A DNA stretch of 64,000 bases from CADEDH01 sp047974625 (lineage in GTDB: Bacteria; Actinomycetota; Acidimicrobiia; Acidimicrobiales; SZUA-35), in contig JBKECK010000102.1 in the NCBI GenBank assembly GCA_047974625.1, forward strand, positions 1 to 64,000, in the 5' to 3' direction. Every line of letters begins with the position of its first letter. Positions within the stretch are counted from its first letter, which is position 1. This document shows positions 7,489 through 15,910 of this stretch, piece after piece. The notes under the pieces are model-generated. The model had not been told where the DNA came from. It saw nothing but the letters and a program-made list of their open reading frames with translations, and ran no database searches. The translations under genes and the position numbers were made by a program.

Positions 7489-8714
7489 CCCCAGACCGCG
7501 CCCGGGTTGGCCGCCGCCCCGCCATCGCCTCCGGTCTGCTCGATGCCCGCACCGGGATTGTCGCCGGGATCGAGCAGATACCCGTCCGCGAGCCCTGGCA
7601 TCTCTATCAGGCCGCGATCAGCGAACCGCGGTGGCAGCTCCGACCCAATGGTGGGCGCGTGGCGGCCGGATGCAGTCTCGACCGTCGCCAGGCCGAGGCC
7701 AGTGCCATCGGAGAGGCCGTCGAACGGTACTGCTCGATGCACGCCGATCCCCGGCGGTTGCACCGGTCGAACCATCAGCAACTCTCCAGCCGACACGAAC
7801 GGGCCATCGACCCCCGCGACCTCCAGCTGGCGCGCGCCAGATCCGACGCGGTGCTGACCCCGCAGACCGAGTGCGACTGGGTGCAGGGGCAGGATCGACA
7901 CGGCCCGTGCTGGGTTCCGGCCGCTCTGACCTGGACGGAGCCCGGGCCACAGGCCCGGACGGGCGCAGGCCGGCCGTACTGCGCTCCCCATTCCCAGGGG
8001 GTCGCTCTGGCCTCCACCCGGGCCGGCGCCCGACATCACGCACTCGGCGAGGTTATCGAACGGCACGCCCTGGCCACCGTATGGCACCTCGGCATCGCCC
8101 TCCCTGAGCTGGGGACGGACGGGGACATCCACTGCTGGCTGGTGCCGAACCGGTGGCATCTACCCGTGGTCCTGGCCGCGATCGTGGAACCGGGCTGGAT
8201 CGCCGCCGGCTCAGCCGTCGGTGACTCGATTGCGAACGCGGCCGAGAAGGCAGGCGCCGAGGCCGTGATGATGTGCCATACGCTCGCCCTGGCCGCCGAT
8301 GATGACAGCCCGTGGGCGACTGGCCCCGTCCCCCACCGTGCCGCCGAGGCCCTGGACCTCCACGCCCACGCGGCGCTCTGCCGCCAACCCGCCGTCCGGC
8401 GCCGGCAACTCGATCGTCTCGGCCTCGGCGATGCGGACCCAGCGCCACCCGTCCGGCCTCCGGCCTGGGCCGACCCACCTCCACACCCCAACGAGCTCCG
8501 GGACGTCGACCCCGAGACGGCCCTGATCGCCACCGGCCTTGAACCGGTGACGGTCGACCTGACCACCACGGAGGTCGCTGAGGCCGGCTGGACCGTGGTC
8601 CGGGTGGTCGTACCCGGCCTTCGCGGCACCGCTCCCGCCGGGTACATCCCCCCGGGCCATGGGATCGATCCCTTGCCGCCCGCACCGGACCTCACCCCGA
8701 TCCCGGTCATGTAG
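7485..8714 (+). CDS. Second YcaO-domain enzyme
   Basis: This 409-residue stand-alone YcaO protein begins SGLLDARTGIVAGIEQIP, as family members do. It holds EAVER (77-81) and EVIER (189-193), the paired acidic helices that bind Mg-ATP, and a VTVDLTTTEVAEAGWTVVRVVVPG strand-loop before the C-terminus LTPIPVM. It overlaps the fused YcaO gene by four bases. Its 409 residues are ordinary YcaO size. Two YcaO proteins in one operon suggest two distinct backbone modifications, or a heteromeric complex in which one is regulatory. The exact reaction cannot be told from sequence. Confidence 0.85.
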   Translation: MTPDRARVGRRPAIASGLLDARTGIVAGIEQIPVREPWHLYQAAISEPRWQLRPNGGRVAAGCSLDRRQAEASAIGEAVERYCSMHADPRRLHRSNHQQLSSRHERAIDPRDLQLARARSDAVLTPQTECDWVQGQDRHGPCWVPAALTWTEPGPQARTGAGRPYCAPHSQGVALASTRAGARHHALGEVIERHALATVWHLGIALPELGTDGDIHCWLVPNRWHLPVVLAAIVEPGWIAAGSAVGDSIANAAEKAGAEAVMMCHTLALAADDDSPWATGPVPHRAAEALDLHAHAALCRQPAVRRRQLDRLGLGDADPAPPVRPPAWADPPPHPNELRDVDPETALIATGLEPVTVDLTTTEVAEAGWTVVRVVVPGLRGTAPAGYIPPGHGIDPLPPAPDLTPIPVM

Positions 8715-8774
8715 GCCGGCTCCGGTGCGAACAGCCAAAACCAGTCGAACACGCAACAACCAAAAGGAATGTGA

Positions 8775-9845
8775 ATGAGAATGACCACACCCCCGGTGCG
8801 CACCGCGCTCGTCGCGGGCACGACCATCGCCCTGCTGGTGGCGGGCTGCGGCAGCGACGACACGAGCAACGTCGCCGCCACCACAACCGGGGTCTCCGCG
8901 TCGACCGACACTGGTTCGGCCGACACTGGTGCGGCCGACACTGGTTCGGCCAACACCGCGTCGACCGACACCGGTTCGACCGGCGGGTACCCGATCTCGA
9001 TCGACAACTGTGGGGTGACGATCACCCTCGACGAAGCCCCCCAGCGGGTCGTGGCGCCGAGCCTGCCTGGTCTCGAGACGACCATCGCCGTGGGGCAGGT
9101 CGACCGTATCGCGGGCACGGCCGGTGTCATTGACAACCTGTTGCCCGAGTACCGGGCGGAGGCGGAAGAGGCGGACCTCAACCTCATCAGTGACGGGGGG
9201 TTCCCCCCGCCGACCCGGGAAGCGGTGCTGGGGGCCGACCCCGACTTCATCGTCAGTGGCTACGAGTTCGACTTCAACCCGGATGCCCTCGGGGATCGAG
9301 GAGCTCTGGCCGAGGACGGTCTGCAGAGCTACCTGAGCGAGGGGGCGTGCGATGGAGCGACCGTGGACGACGCCCTCACCGACATCGAGAACTACGGTCT
9401 GATCTTCGGTGTGGAGGACCGGGCCCGGGACCTGATCGATGATCTACAGGCGGACATCGACGGTGCTCCCGTAGCGACCGACTCGCCGAAGGTGCTGGTG
9501 ATCCAGGGAGACCCGGCCGCGCCACAGACCCAGGGAAGCGGCTCGATGGCCGCCGACATGGTGCAGCGAGCCGGGGGAGAGCTCCTGTTCGCGGACATCA
9601 CCTCCCTCACCGAGATCAGTTGGGAGCAGATCATCGACGCCGGGCCCGACGTCATCATCGTCGGCTCGTTCGCCTCGGCACCGGGTGCCGAGACCATCGA
9701 GTGGATCAAGGGGTACGAGCCAGCAGCGGAGATTCCCGCCGTCACCGGGGAACGGTTCCTCGACGTGAACATCAACGACCTCGTACCGGGCGTCCGCACC
9801 GGAGAGGCCTACGTGACGGTGGCCACCGCGGTCGCAGGGGGATGA
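8775..9845 (+). CDS. Periplasmic-binding-type lipoprotein of a FecB/BtuF-like metallophore importer
   Basis: The 356-residue protein has a signal peptide ending LLVAGC (Cys25 lipidated), so it should be anchored on the outer face of the membrane. A 40-residue Ser/Thr/Asp linker with repeated ADTG/STDTG units follows. The binding domain starts at about residue 75 (YPISIDNCGVTITLDEAPQRVVAP), a typical FecB/FepB opening. It would capture a metal-loaded chelator or corrinoid. Start ATG 8775 is preceded by AAAAGGAA. Its stop overlaps the permease start (ATGA). Position in the YcaO operon suggests the ligand is the modified peptide; that is inferred. Confidence 0.9.
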   Translation: MRMTTPPVRTALVAGTTIALLVAGCGSDDTSNVAATTTGVSASTDTGSADTGAADTGSANTASTDTGSTGGYPISIDNCGVTITLDEAPQRVVAPSLPGLETTIAVGQVDRIAGTAGVIDNLLPEYRAEAEEADLNLISDGGFPPPTREAVLGADPDFIVSGYEFDFNPDALGDRGALAEDGLQSYLSEGACDGATVDDALTDIENYGLIFGVEDRARDLIDDLQADIDGAPVATDSPKVLVIQGDPAAPQTQGSGSMAADMVQRAGGELLFADITSLTEISWEQIIDAGPDVIIVGSFASAPGAETIEWIKGYEPAAEIPAVTGERFLDVNINDLVPGVRTGEAYVTVATAVAGG

Positions 9846-10858
9846 CGACCGGGTGGCTGGGGCTCGCGTCCCTGACCGCCCTGCTCGTGTCGATCCTCCT
9901 GGGCATCGGACTCGGGCCGGTGACGATCGGTCCGGACGTGGTGTACGGCGTCCTCTTCGAGGAACTCCTGGCCCGGGTCGGTGTCGACGTCTCAACCGGG
10001 GCGAGCTTCGCCCAACGGGAGATCGTGACCGGCATCCGCCTGCCACGGGTCCTGTTGGGCGTCGTCGTCGGCGGAGGGCTGGCCGGCTGCGGAGTCGTGC
10101 TCCAGGCCCTCCTGCGCAACCCCCTCGCCGACCCGTACCTGATCGGCGTGAGCTCGGGCGCGAGTTTCGGGGTTGTCGCCGCCCTGGCCATGCCCGCCAT
10201 CGTCGGGTTCGTGAGCCTGCCGCTGGCCGCCTTCCTGGCCGGCATGGGGGCCTTCGTCATCGTCGTCCTCGTGGCCCGCACGGGGGCTCGGCTCGACCCG
10301 TTGCGGCTGGTACTCACCGGCGTCGCCGTCGGAGCGATGTTCACCGCCGCCAGCCAATGGATCATCCTCTCGTTCCCCGACAATGGTGATCTGCGCCGCG
10401 CTCTGACCTGGATGCTGGGCTCACTGACCGGCCAGAAGCTCACCGCCGTCGCTCTCCCGGCGGTGGTCACCGCCCTGGCCCTGGTCGTGTTCTGGACGTT
10501 CGCCCCGCGCCTCGATGCCCTTGCGGTAGGCGAGGAGACGGCGCGCTCGCTCGGGGTATCGGTCGGCCGGCTCCGCACCGGCATGATCGTGCTCGTCGCC
10601 CTGACCGTCGGGGTCCTGGTCTCGGTGTCCGGCGCAATCGGGTTCGTCGCCCTGATCGTGCCACACGGGGTTCGCCTGCTCGTCGGCACGGCCCACCGTC
10701 GCCTCCTCCCGCTCGCGGCCATGTGGGGGGCGATATTCCTGGTCTGGGCCGACGTCCTGGCCCGGGTCGTCCGGCCCGGCCAGGAGATCCCGCTCGGGGT
10801 CCTCACCGCAATGCTCGGGGCCCCGGTGTTCCTGGTCATCCTGCGGCGAACGACGTGA
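9842..10858 (+). CDS. FecCD/BtuC-family ABC transporter permease
   Basis: The 338-residue membrane protein shows the FecCD pattern: RLPRVLLGVVVGGGLAGCGVVLQALLRNPLADPYLIGVSSGA and, near the end, GAIGFVALIVPHGVRLLVG. About ten transmembrane helices are expected in a dimer that imports iron-siderophore, haem or cobalamin. ATG 9842 overlaps the stop of the binding protein. The ATPase gene starts with a GTGA overlap at its end, so the three subunits are tightly coupled. Confidence 0.93.
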   Translation: MTTGWLGLASLTALLVSILLGIGLGPVTIGPDVVYGVLFEELLARVGVDVSTGASFAQREIVTGIRLPRVLLGVVVGGGLAGCGVVLQALLRNPLADPYLIGVSSGASFGVVAALAMPAIVGFVSLPLAAFLAGMGAFVIVVLVARTGARLDPLRLVLTGVAVGAMFTAASQWIILSFPDNGDLRRALTWMLGSLTGQKLTAVALPAVVTALALVVFWTFAPRLDALAVGEETARSLGVSVGRLRTGMIVLVALTVGVLVSVSGAIGFVALIVPHGVRLLVGTAHRRLLPLAAMWGAIFLVWADVLARVVRPGQEIPLGVLTAMLGAPVFLVILRRTT

Positions 10859-11658
10859 CGCCACCCGATGTCATGACACCACCCGATGGAACGCCGCCCG
10901 AGTTCGCCATCGAGGTGGTCGGACTGTCCTGGCGTGTCGGTCACCGGGCGATCCTGGACGACGTGTGCCTGGAGCTCGCCCCCGACGAGACCCTCGGCAT
11001 CGTCGGCCCCAACGGATCGGGCAAGTCGAGCCTGCTGCGCTGCATCGTCGGCGAGCAGCCGCCCGACACCGGGCATGTCCGCTTCAACGGGCGACCGGCC
11101 GGTGCCTTCACCCGCCGCGAGCTGGCCCGGACATTGGCCGTGGTTCACCAGCACCAGACGGTCGACGCCGGAGTCACGGCGGCCCAGGTGATCGAGCTCG
11201 GCCGCCTCCCTCATCGTCGGCTGCTCCAATCGGCATCGACGGCTGAGGGTGAGCTCCTGGCCCGCTGCGCCCACCGAACCGGGGTGGCGGACTTCCTCGA
11301 CGTCCCGTTCGTACGGCTCTCGGGCGGCGAACGGCAGCGGGTCGTCCTGGCCCGGGCCCTCGCCCAGGAGCCGTCGATCCTTCTGCTCGACGAGCCCACC
11401 AACCACCTCGACCTGCGATACCAGGTGGAGCTCGTCGACCTGATCCGGGACCTGAGACTGCCCACCCTCGTGGTCCTGCACGACCTCAGCCTCGCCGCCC
11501 GCCTGTGCCATCGTCTGGTGGTACTGGACGCCGGCCGGGTACAAGCTGAGGGACCACCGAAGGAGGTCCTGGACCGGGACCTCCTCAGCCAGGTGTGGCA
11601 GGTCGAGGCCGAGATCCTCCATGACGCACAGGGCGCCCCGGTGATCGCGCCCCGGTGA
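10855..11658 (+). CDS. FecE/BtuD-family ABC transporter ATPase
   Basis: This 267-residue ATPase has Walker A GPNGSGKSS (51-59), signature LSGGE (155-159), Walker B ILLLDE (175-180), DEPTNHLD and the switch histidine in VVLHDLSLA. The RLPHRR segment is typical of the iron-siderophore/B12 subfamily. GTG 10855, in a GTGA overlap with the permease, was chosen; ATG 10873 is an alternative. It completes the importer and ends the operon that starts at the precursor peptide. GC-rich repeats of GGTGATCGGNGCC follow at 11655-11690. Confidence 0.93.
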   Translation: MTPPDVMTPPDGTPPEFAIEVVGLSWRVGHRAILDDVCLELAPDETLGIVGPNGSGKSSLLRCIVGEQPPDTGHVRFNGRPAGAFTRRELARTLAVVHQHQTVDAGVTAAQVIELGRLPHRRLLQSASTAEGELLARCAHRTGVADFLDVPFVRLSGGERQRVVLARALAQEPSILLLDEPTNHLDLRYQVELVDLIRDLRLPTLVVLHDLSLAARLCHRLVVLDAGRVQAEGPPKEVLDRDLLSQVWQVEAEILHDAQGAPVIAPR

Positions 11659-11748
11659 TCGGGGCCCGCGGGCCGGTGATCGGAGCCGCGGGCCGCGACC
11701 GCGGTGACCAATGGCACCCGTTGGGTCGGGGCCACATAGGCTCGGACC

Positions 11749-13527
11749 ATGGGACCACGCACCGATTGGGACACCGAGCCGAACCCGACGTACGACATCT
11801 GGACCTCCGTCAACGGATCGGAGATCGTGCCCGGGGTCCTGAGCCCTTTCTCGGCCACGTCGTTCAACCGGTACGACAGCATGGGGCTGCGGGAGCTGAT
11901 GTCCCGCTACCCCGGGGGCGACGAGGTCAAGCTGTTCGATCCGCCCGTCGGCAACTTCTTCGGCGTGGTGGCCGGTCGCCTCTGCCTGAACAACGGCTTC
12001 TCGGTGGCCGCCACCTCGATGCTGGACGCCGACATCGCCCAGGCGATCCTGCAGCAGTTCTTCACCGGGGCCACCGGCGGGGAGCGGTTCATCGCGGACG
12101 CCACCGACGAGCAGCGGGCGGCCGCCTACGCCGAGGCCACCCGCCAGCGTGAGGCGGCGCCCGGGGTGCTCGACGGCTACCGCGACCGGTTGTACGCCGA
12201 ACGCGACAGTGGCCGCGCCCGGGAGGACCGCGACCTCCCGTTGACGGCCGCGGTGAACCGCTACGTCGAGCTGGCCGAGGACAACGCCTGCGAGCTGCTC
12301 AACACCCACTACGTGATCTCGGTCGGGGCCGGCGAATGGCAGGTCCGCCTGGCCGGGGTCCTGGTCATGGCCGGGCTCGACCCGGCCCTTGTGGTCGGCC
12401 TGTGCTCCGGCCTGGGCGAGGTGGAGAGCTCCCTACCCGCCGTCCACCTCTACGAGGTGGCCCAACTGGTTCGAGCCCACCCCGCGGTGGCCTCCCTGTT
12501 GCGCTCGGACCTCGACGCTGCCGTGGCCCGGCTGACGGCGCCACCCTCCGCCGACACCGACACCGACACCGACACGACCTCCGATACCGGCTGGGCCGAG
12601 GTGGCCGCCCGGTTCCAGGAGTTCCTGCGGGACTACGGCTACCGGGGCCAGGGAGAGGCCGACCCCACCAACCCGGACTGGGCCGAGCAGCCCACGTTCG
12701 CCCTCTCGTCGATCCGCTCCATGCTCGACGTCGACGAGGCGGAATCCCCCCGGGCCACCATCGCCAGCGCGGTGGCCGCCCGCCAGCGGTTGGAGGCGAC
12801 GACGCGTCAGCAGATCCCGGCCGAACTCGGGGAGGCGTTCGACGCCACCCTGGCCCAGGCCCAGCACTTCACCCGGATGCGGGAACGCTCGAAAGCCATG
12901 TGGGTGATCGGGACCCGCCGGGCCCGGGCCCCCTTCCTGGCCATCGGCGACGGATTGGCCGAGGCCGGCCTGGTAGCCGACCCGGACGACACCCGTTTCC
13001 TGACCCTGGCCGAGATCGAGGCGTTGGCCGGGATCGACGGCGCCCCGACGGCGCTCAGCCCGAACCAGGTGGCCGACGCCGTGGCCCGACGCCGGGCCCA
13101 GACGGCGGAAGCCGAACAGTGGGATCTGCCCGACAACTGGGTCGGCGAACCGGAGCTGACCCGCCGGGGAGCGGTCGACGAGGTCGACTCCCTGACCGGT
13201 ATCGGGGTCAGCGCCGGCGCCGGCCCGGTCACCGGAAAGGCCCGGATCATCCCCTCGGCCCAGGCCGGACTGGCCCAGGACATCGAGGTGGGCGAGATCC
13301 TGGTCGCCCCGTTCACCGACGCCCCCTGGACACCCCTGTTCATCCCCGCCGGGGCGGTCGTGGTGGAGACCGGCGGGGTCATCTCCCACGCCGCCACCGT
13401 GGCTCGGGAGTTCGCCATCCCGGCGGTGGTCATGTGCAAGCGGGCGACCGAGATCATCCACGACGGCGACATCGTCACCGTCGACGGGGCCGCCGGGACC
13501 GTCACCATCGAGTCCCGGGCCGGCTGA
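11749..13527 (+). CDS. PEP-utilising-enzyme-like protein (swivel domain without ATP-grasp domain)
   Basis: The 592-residue protein ends in a PEP-utilisers mobile (swivel) domain: GEILVAPFTDAPWTPLFIPAGAVVVETGGVISHAATVAREFAIPAV, with the phosphorylatable His in SHAA. The N-terminal 500 residues are mostly helical and resemble the middle region of phosphoenolpyruvate-synthase-like proteins. An N-terminal ATP-grasp nucleotide-binding domain, as in PEP synthase or rifampicin phosphotransferase, is not visible. Whether it still moves phosphate is unclear. It probably has its own promoter after the RiPP operon. ATG 11749 is the first in-frame start. Confidence 0.75.
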   Translation: MGPRTDWDTEPNPTYDIWTSVNGSEIVPGVLSPFSATSFNRYDSMGLRELMSRYPGGDEVKLFDPPVGNFFGVVAGRLCLNNGFSVAATSMLDADIAQAILQQFFTGATGGERFIADATDEQRAAAYAEATRQREAAPGVLDGYRDRLYAERDSGRAREDRDLPLTAAVNRYVELAEDNACELLNTHYVISVGAGEWQVRLAGVLVMAGLDPALVVGLCSGLGEVESSLPAVHLYEVAQLVRAHPAVASLLRSDLDAAVARLTAPPSADTDTDTDTTSDTGWAEVAARFQEFLRDYGYRGQGEADPTNPDWAEQPTFALSSIRSMLDVDEAESPRATIASAVAARQRLEATTRQQIPAELGEAFDATLAQAQHFTRMRERSKAMWVIGTRRARAPFLAIGDGLAEAGLVADPDDTRFLTLAEIEALAGIDGAPTALSPNQVADAVARRRAQTAEAEQWDLPDNWVGEPELTRRGAVDEVDSLTGIGVSAGAGPVTGKARIIPSAQAGLAQDIEVGEILVAPFTDAPWTPLFIPAGAVVVETGGVISHAATVAREFAIPAVVMCKRATEIIHDGDIVTVDGAAGTVTIESRAG

Positions 13528-13528
13528 C

Positions 13529-13545
13529 CCCGGGGCAAACCCGGG
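13529..13545. terminator. Hairpin between convergent genes
   Basis: CCCGGG arms flank GGCAA-type loop bases between the stop of the PEP-utilising protein and the stop of the minus-strand hydrolase. It could terminate in both directions. The stem is only 6 bp with no U tract. Confidence 0.35.
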
Positions 13546-13554
13546 CGGCGCCGG

Positions 13555-14883
13555 TCAGGCCCCGATCGTGGTGTCGGCCACCGTGTCGAGCACGGGCAAC
13601 AGGTAGGTCAGGAACTCGGCCGGGTTCTCCTGCATCGGGAAGTGGCCGACCCCGGTCATGGTGGTGTGGGTCGATCCGGCGATGGCCTCGTGGGCGGCCC
13701 GGCCCAGGGCGTCGGTGCCGGACCAGTCGTATTCGCCGTTGAGGATGTGGACCCCGACCTGGTCGGTGTCGATCTCCTTGGCCCGGTCCCGCAGGTCGAA
13801 CTCGACCACATAGTAGTGGAGGTCCCCGAGAAAGGCCGGTGGCCACCCGGCCGAGTAGACCTGGGCCACCTCCTTGACGTACGCCTCGGGGGCGGTCGGC
13901 GAACAGAGGGCCTCCATCATCCGGGCCTTGCTGTGGTTACTGACCTGCGGGCTCCACATCCCGAACAGGTCCTCCCACGACCCCCCGATGTGGAGGGCCC
14001 CTTCGAGGGAGATGACGGCCCGGAACACCTCGGGGTGGTGCAGGGCGAGATCGAGGGCGAGTAGGCCCCCCACCGAGCACCCCATGAACACCGGGTCGTC
14101 CAGATCCAGGGCCGCGGCCAGGCCGACGGGCACCGAGCGAAGGAACGCCCCTTCCAGCCGGTACTCCTCCTCCCACCAGCGGGGCCCCACCGGGGGGAGC
14201 GACTTGCCGTGGTAGGGCAGGTCGTAGGCGATCAACCGGAACCGGTCGGTGATCGCCGGCTCCTCGAACAGGTGCCGGTACTGCACCCCGTGGGCCCCGG
14301 CGGTGTGCTGCAGGAGCAGCGGAATGCCCCGACCGGCCTCCTCGTAGTAGATCCGGTGGTCGGCGCCGCCCAGGTCGAGGTGCACGTACCGGCCCACCGG
14401 CTGGTCGTGGCGGGGGATGGTTCCGGGTCCGGCCGGCTCGGCCCGCCCGCCGGGTCCGGCCGGTTCGGCCAGGAGCTCGACGGCCCGTTCCGCGGCCGGT
14501 GAGTACTGCCAGTAGAGCATCGGGTCGGTGGGCGACCGCTCCAGCCCGGCCTCCCCACCCAGGCTGACCAGGACGGCGAGTTGGGCGAACGGCGGGGGCG
14601 GCGACGCCATGAGCGGGGCCCAACGTTCCACCGGCCCGGTCACCTGGATCACCCCCTCACCCATCTCGGGTATCCCGGCCGACAGGACCCCGTCGGTCAC
14701 GGTGAACCCGAGCCAGTGGTCGCCGAGACCGAGCCGCAGGCCGCCGGTCCAGTGGCGCACGGCGAGACCGAGCTCGGGATCGGCCAGGCAACGGGCGGCG
14801 AAGGCGGCCTGGGCCGGCACCCCGGCCGACTCCGGAGCGGACGGGACGGACCCCGTACGGTGCGGTGAACGGGAAGCAGCCAT
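13555..14883 (-). CDS. Alpha/beta hydrolase with N-terminal SCP2-like extension
   Basis: The 442-residue protein has a C-terminal alpha/beta hydrolase: YDLPYHGKS (acidic-loop/strand region), nucleophile elbow GCSVGG, ILNGEYDWSGTD for the acid and GVGHFPMQENP for the histidine. The first 150 residues (AVRHWTGGLRLGLGDHWLGFTVTDGVL, then IQVTGPVERWAPLM) resemble a small SCP2-like lipid-binding fold. Fusion of a lipid-binding module to an esterase suggests hydrophobic ester substrates; that is inferred. Likely start ATG 14883. Confidence 0.8.
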   Translation of the reverse strand: MAASRSPHRTGSVPSAPESAGVPAQAAFAARCLADPELGLAVRHWTGGLRLGLGDHWLGFTVTDGVLSAGIPEMGEGVIQVTGPVERWAPLMASPPPPFAQLAVLVSLGGEAGLERSPTDPMLYWQYSPAAERAVELLAEPAGPGGRAEPAGPGTIPRHDQPVGRYVHLDLGGADHRIYYEEAGRGIPLLLQHTAGAHGVQYRHLFEEPAITDRFRLIAYDLPYHGKSLPPVGPRWWEEEYRLEGAFLRSVPVGLAAALDLDDPVFMGCSVGGLLALDLALHHPEVFRAVISLEGALHIGGSWEDLFGMWSPQVSNHSKARMMEALCSPTAPEAYVKEVAQVYSAGWPPAFLGDLHYYVVEFDLRDRAKEIDTDQVGVHILNGEYDWSGTDALGRAAHEAIAGSTHTTMTGVGHFPMQENPAEFLTYLLPVLDTVADTTIGA

Positions 14884-15082
14884 GACGGCGGTCTACCACC
14901 CCCTAGGTCGGGGGTCACATCCCGGTCGGCCCCGGAGGACCGACGGGGCGAGTTTAGTTAGAATGTCGAAGTTTGTTTGCGGCCGCGTCACCTGCGCAGG
15001 CTTGGATGGGAGACAAGCGGCTCCACTCGGCCCGCTCCCATCGGACCGACCGAACGGCATCCTTCCCGAAAGGCTCGTGGCC

Positions 15083-15874
15083 ATGACCCTCCCCTTCGAC
15101 CCCAGCCGACTCCTTCGTCTCGACGGCACCTTCAACACCCGCGACATCGGCGGTCTCCCCCTGGCCGGGGGAACCCTCGGACGAGGGCGCCTGCTGCGCT
15201 CCGACGGCCTCCACGCCCTCAGCGACGCCGACCGGTCGCTGCTCTCCGACCTCGGCCTGCGGACCATCGTCGACCTCCGGTCGTCGGCGGAGCAGACCGA
15301 ACGGCCCAGTGCCCTCGCCGGTGTCGAGGCCGACCTCGTCTCCCTGCCGGTGTTCGCCGGTCGGATGGAACCCGATCCGGGTGAGCGGCGGACCCTCCGC
15401 ACCGCGTACACCACCATGATCGAGGCTTGCTCCGGCCCCCTGGTGGAGGCCATCGAGACCCTGGCCTCCCCCGGCGCCCTGCCGGCCCTGGTGCACTGCA
15501 CCGCTGGCAAGGACCGCACCGGGGTCGTCATCGCCTTCACCCTGGACCTCCTGGGGGTGGCCGACGAGCTCATCGTCGGTGACTACGCGGCGAGCGCCGG
15601 CCTCCTCGGGCCGACGTTCGTCACCCATGTCGGCCTCGACCGGCAGCGGGACGGGGACCGGGCCTACGACGAGGCCACCATGGCCGACATGCTCTCCTCG
15701 CCCCCCGACCTGATCCGGGACACCCTGAACGACGTCCGGCGGCGCCACGGGTCGGTCGAGCGGTACCTGCTGGATCACGGCCTCAGCCCGGACACCCCCG
15801 ACCGGCTCCGGGCCGCCCTGCCCGTCGACCCCGCCACCGGGACCCCGGCCCCCGAGCGCGTCTACGCTGTCTGA
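15083..15874 (+). CDS. Tyrosine/serine protein phosphatase (PTP-like)
   Basis: The 263-residue protein has the CX5R active site in VHCTAGKDRTGVV, where Cys is the nucleophile and Arg binds phosphate. It also has the N-terminal FNTRDIGGLPLAGG and RLLRSDGLHALSDADRSLL that mark the bacterial tyrosine-phosphatase family with dual-specificity or phosphoinositide activity (such as mycobacterial PtpB). ATG 15083 was picked over longer upstream reading because family homology starts right after it and AAAGG lies nearby. The GC-poorer 14940-14985 stretch probably contains its promoter. Confidence 0.87.
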   Translation: MTLPFDPSRLLRLDGTFNTRDIGGLPLAGGTLGRGRLLRSDGLHALSDADRSLLSDLGLRTIVDLRSSAEQTERPSALAGVEADLVSLPVFAGRMEPDPGERRTLRTAYTTMIEACSGPLVEAIETLASPGALPALVHCTAGKDRTGVVIAFTLDLLGVADELIVGDYAASAGLLGPTFVTHVGLDRQRDGDRAYDEATMADMLSSPPDLIRDTLNDVRRRHGSVERYLLDHGLSPDTPDRLRAALPVDPATGTPAPERVYAV

Positions 15875-15910
15875 CGCCGCACGAGGGCGGCGGCAAGGGG
15901 GGTCCCACCG

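Noticed and set aside
9772..12309. 845-residue minus-strand open frame across the importer genes
   Set aside because: Repetitive Arg/Gly composition mirrors the sense genes; no motifs and no start signals.
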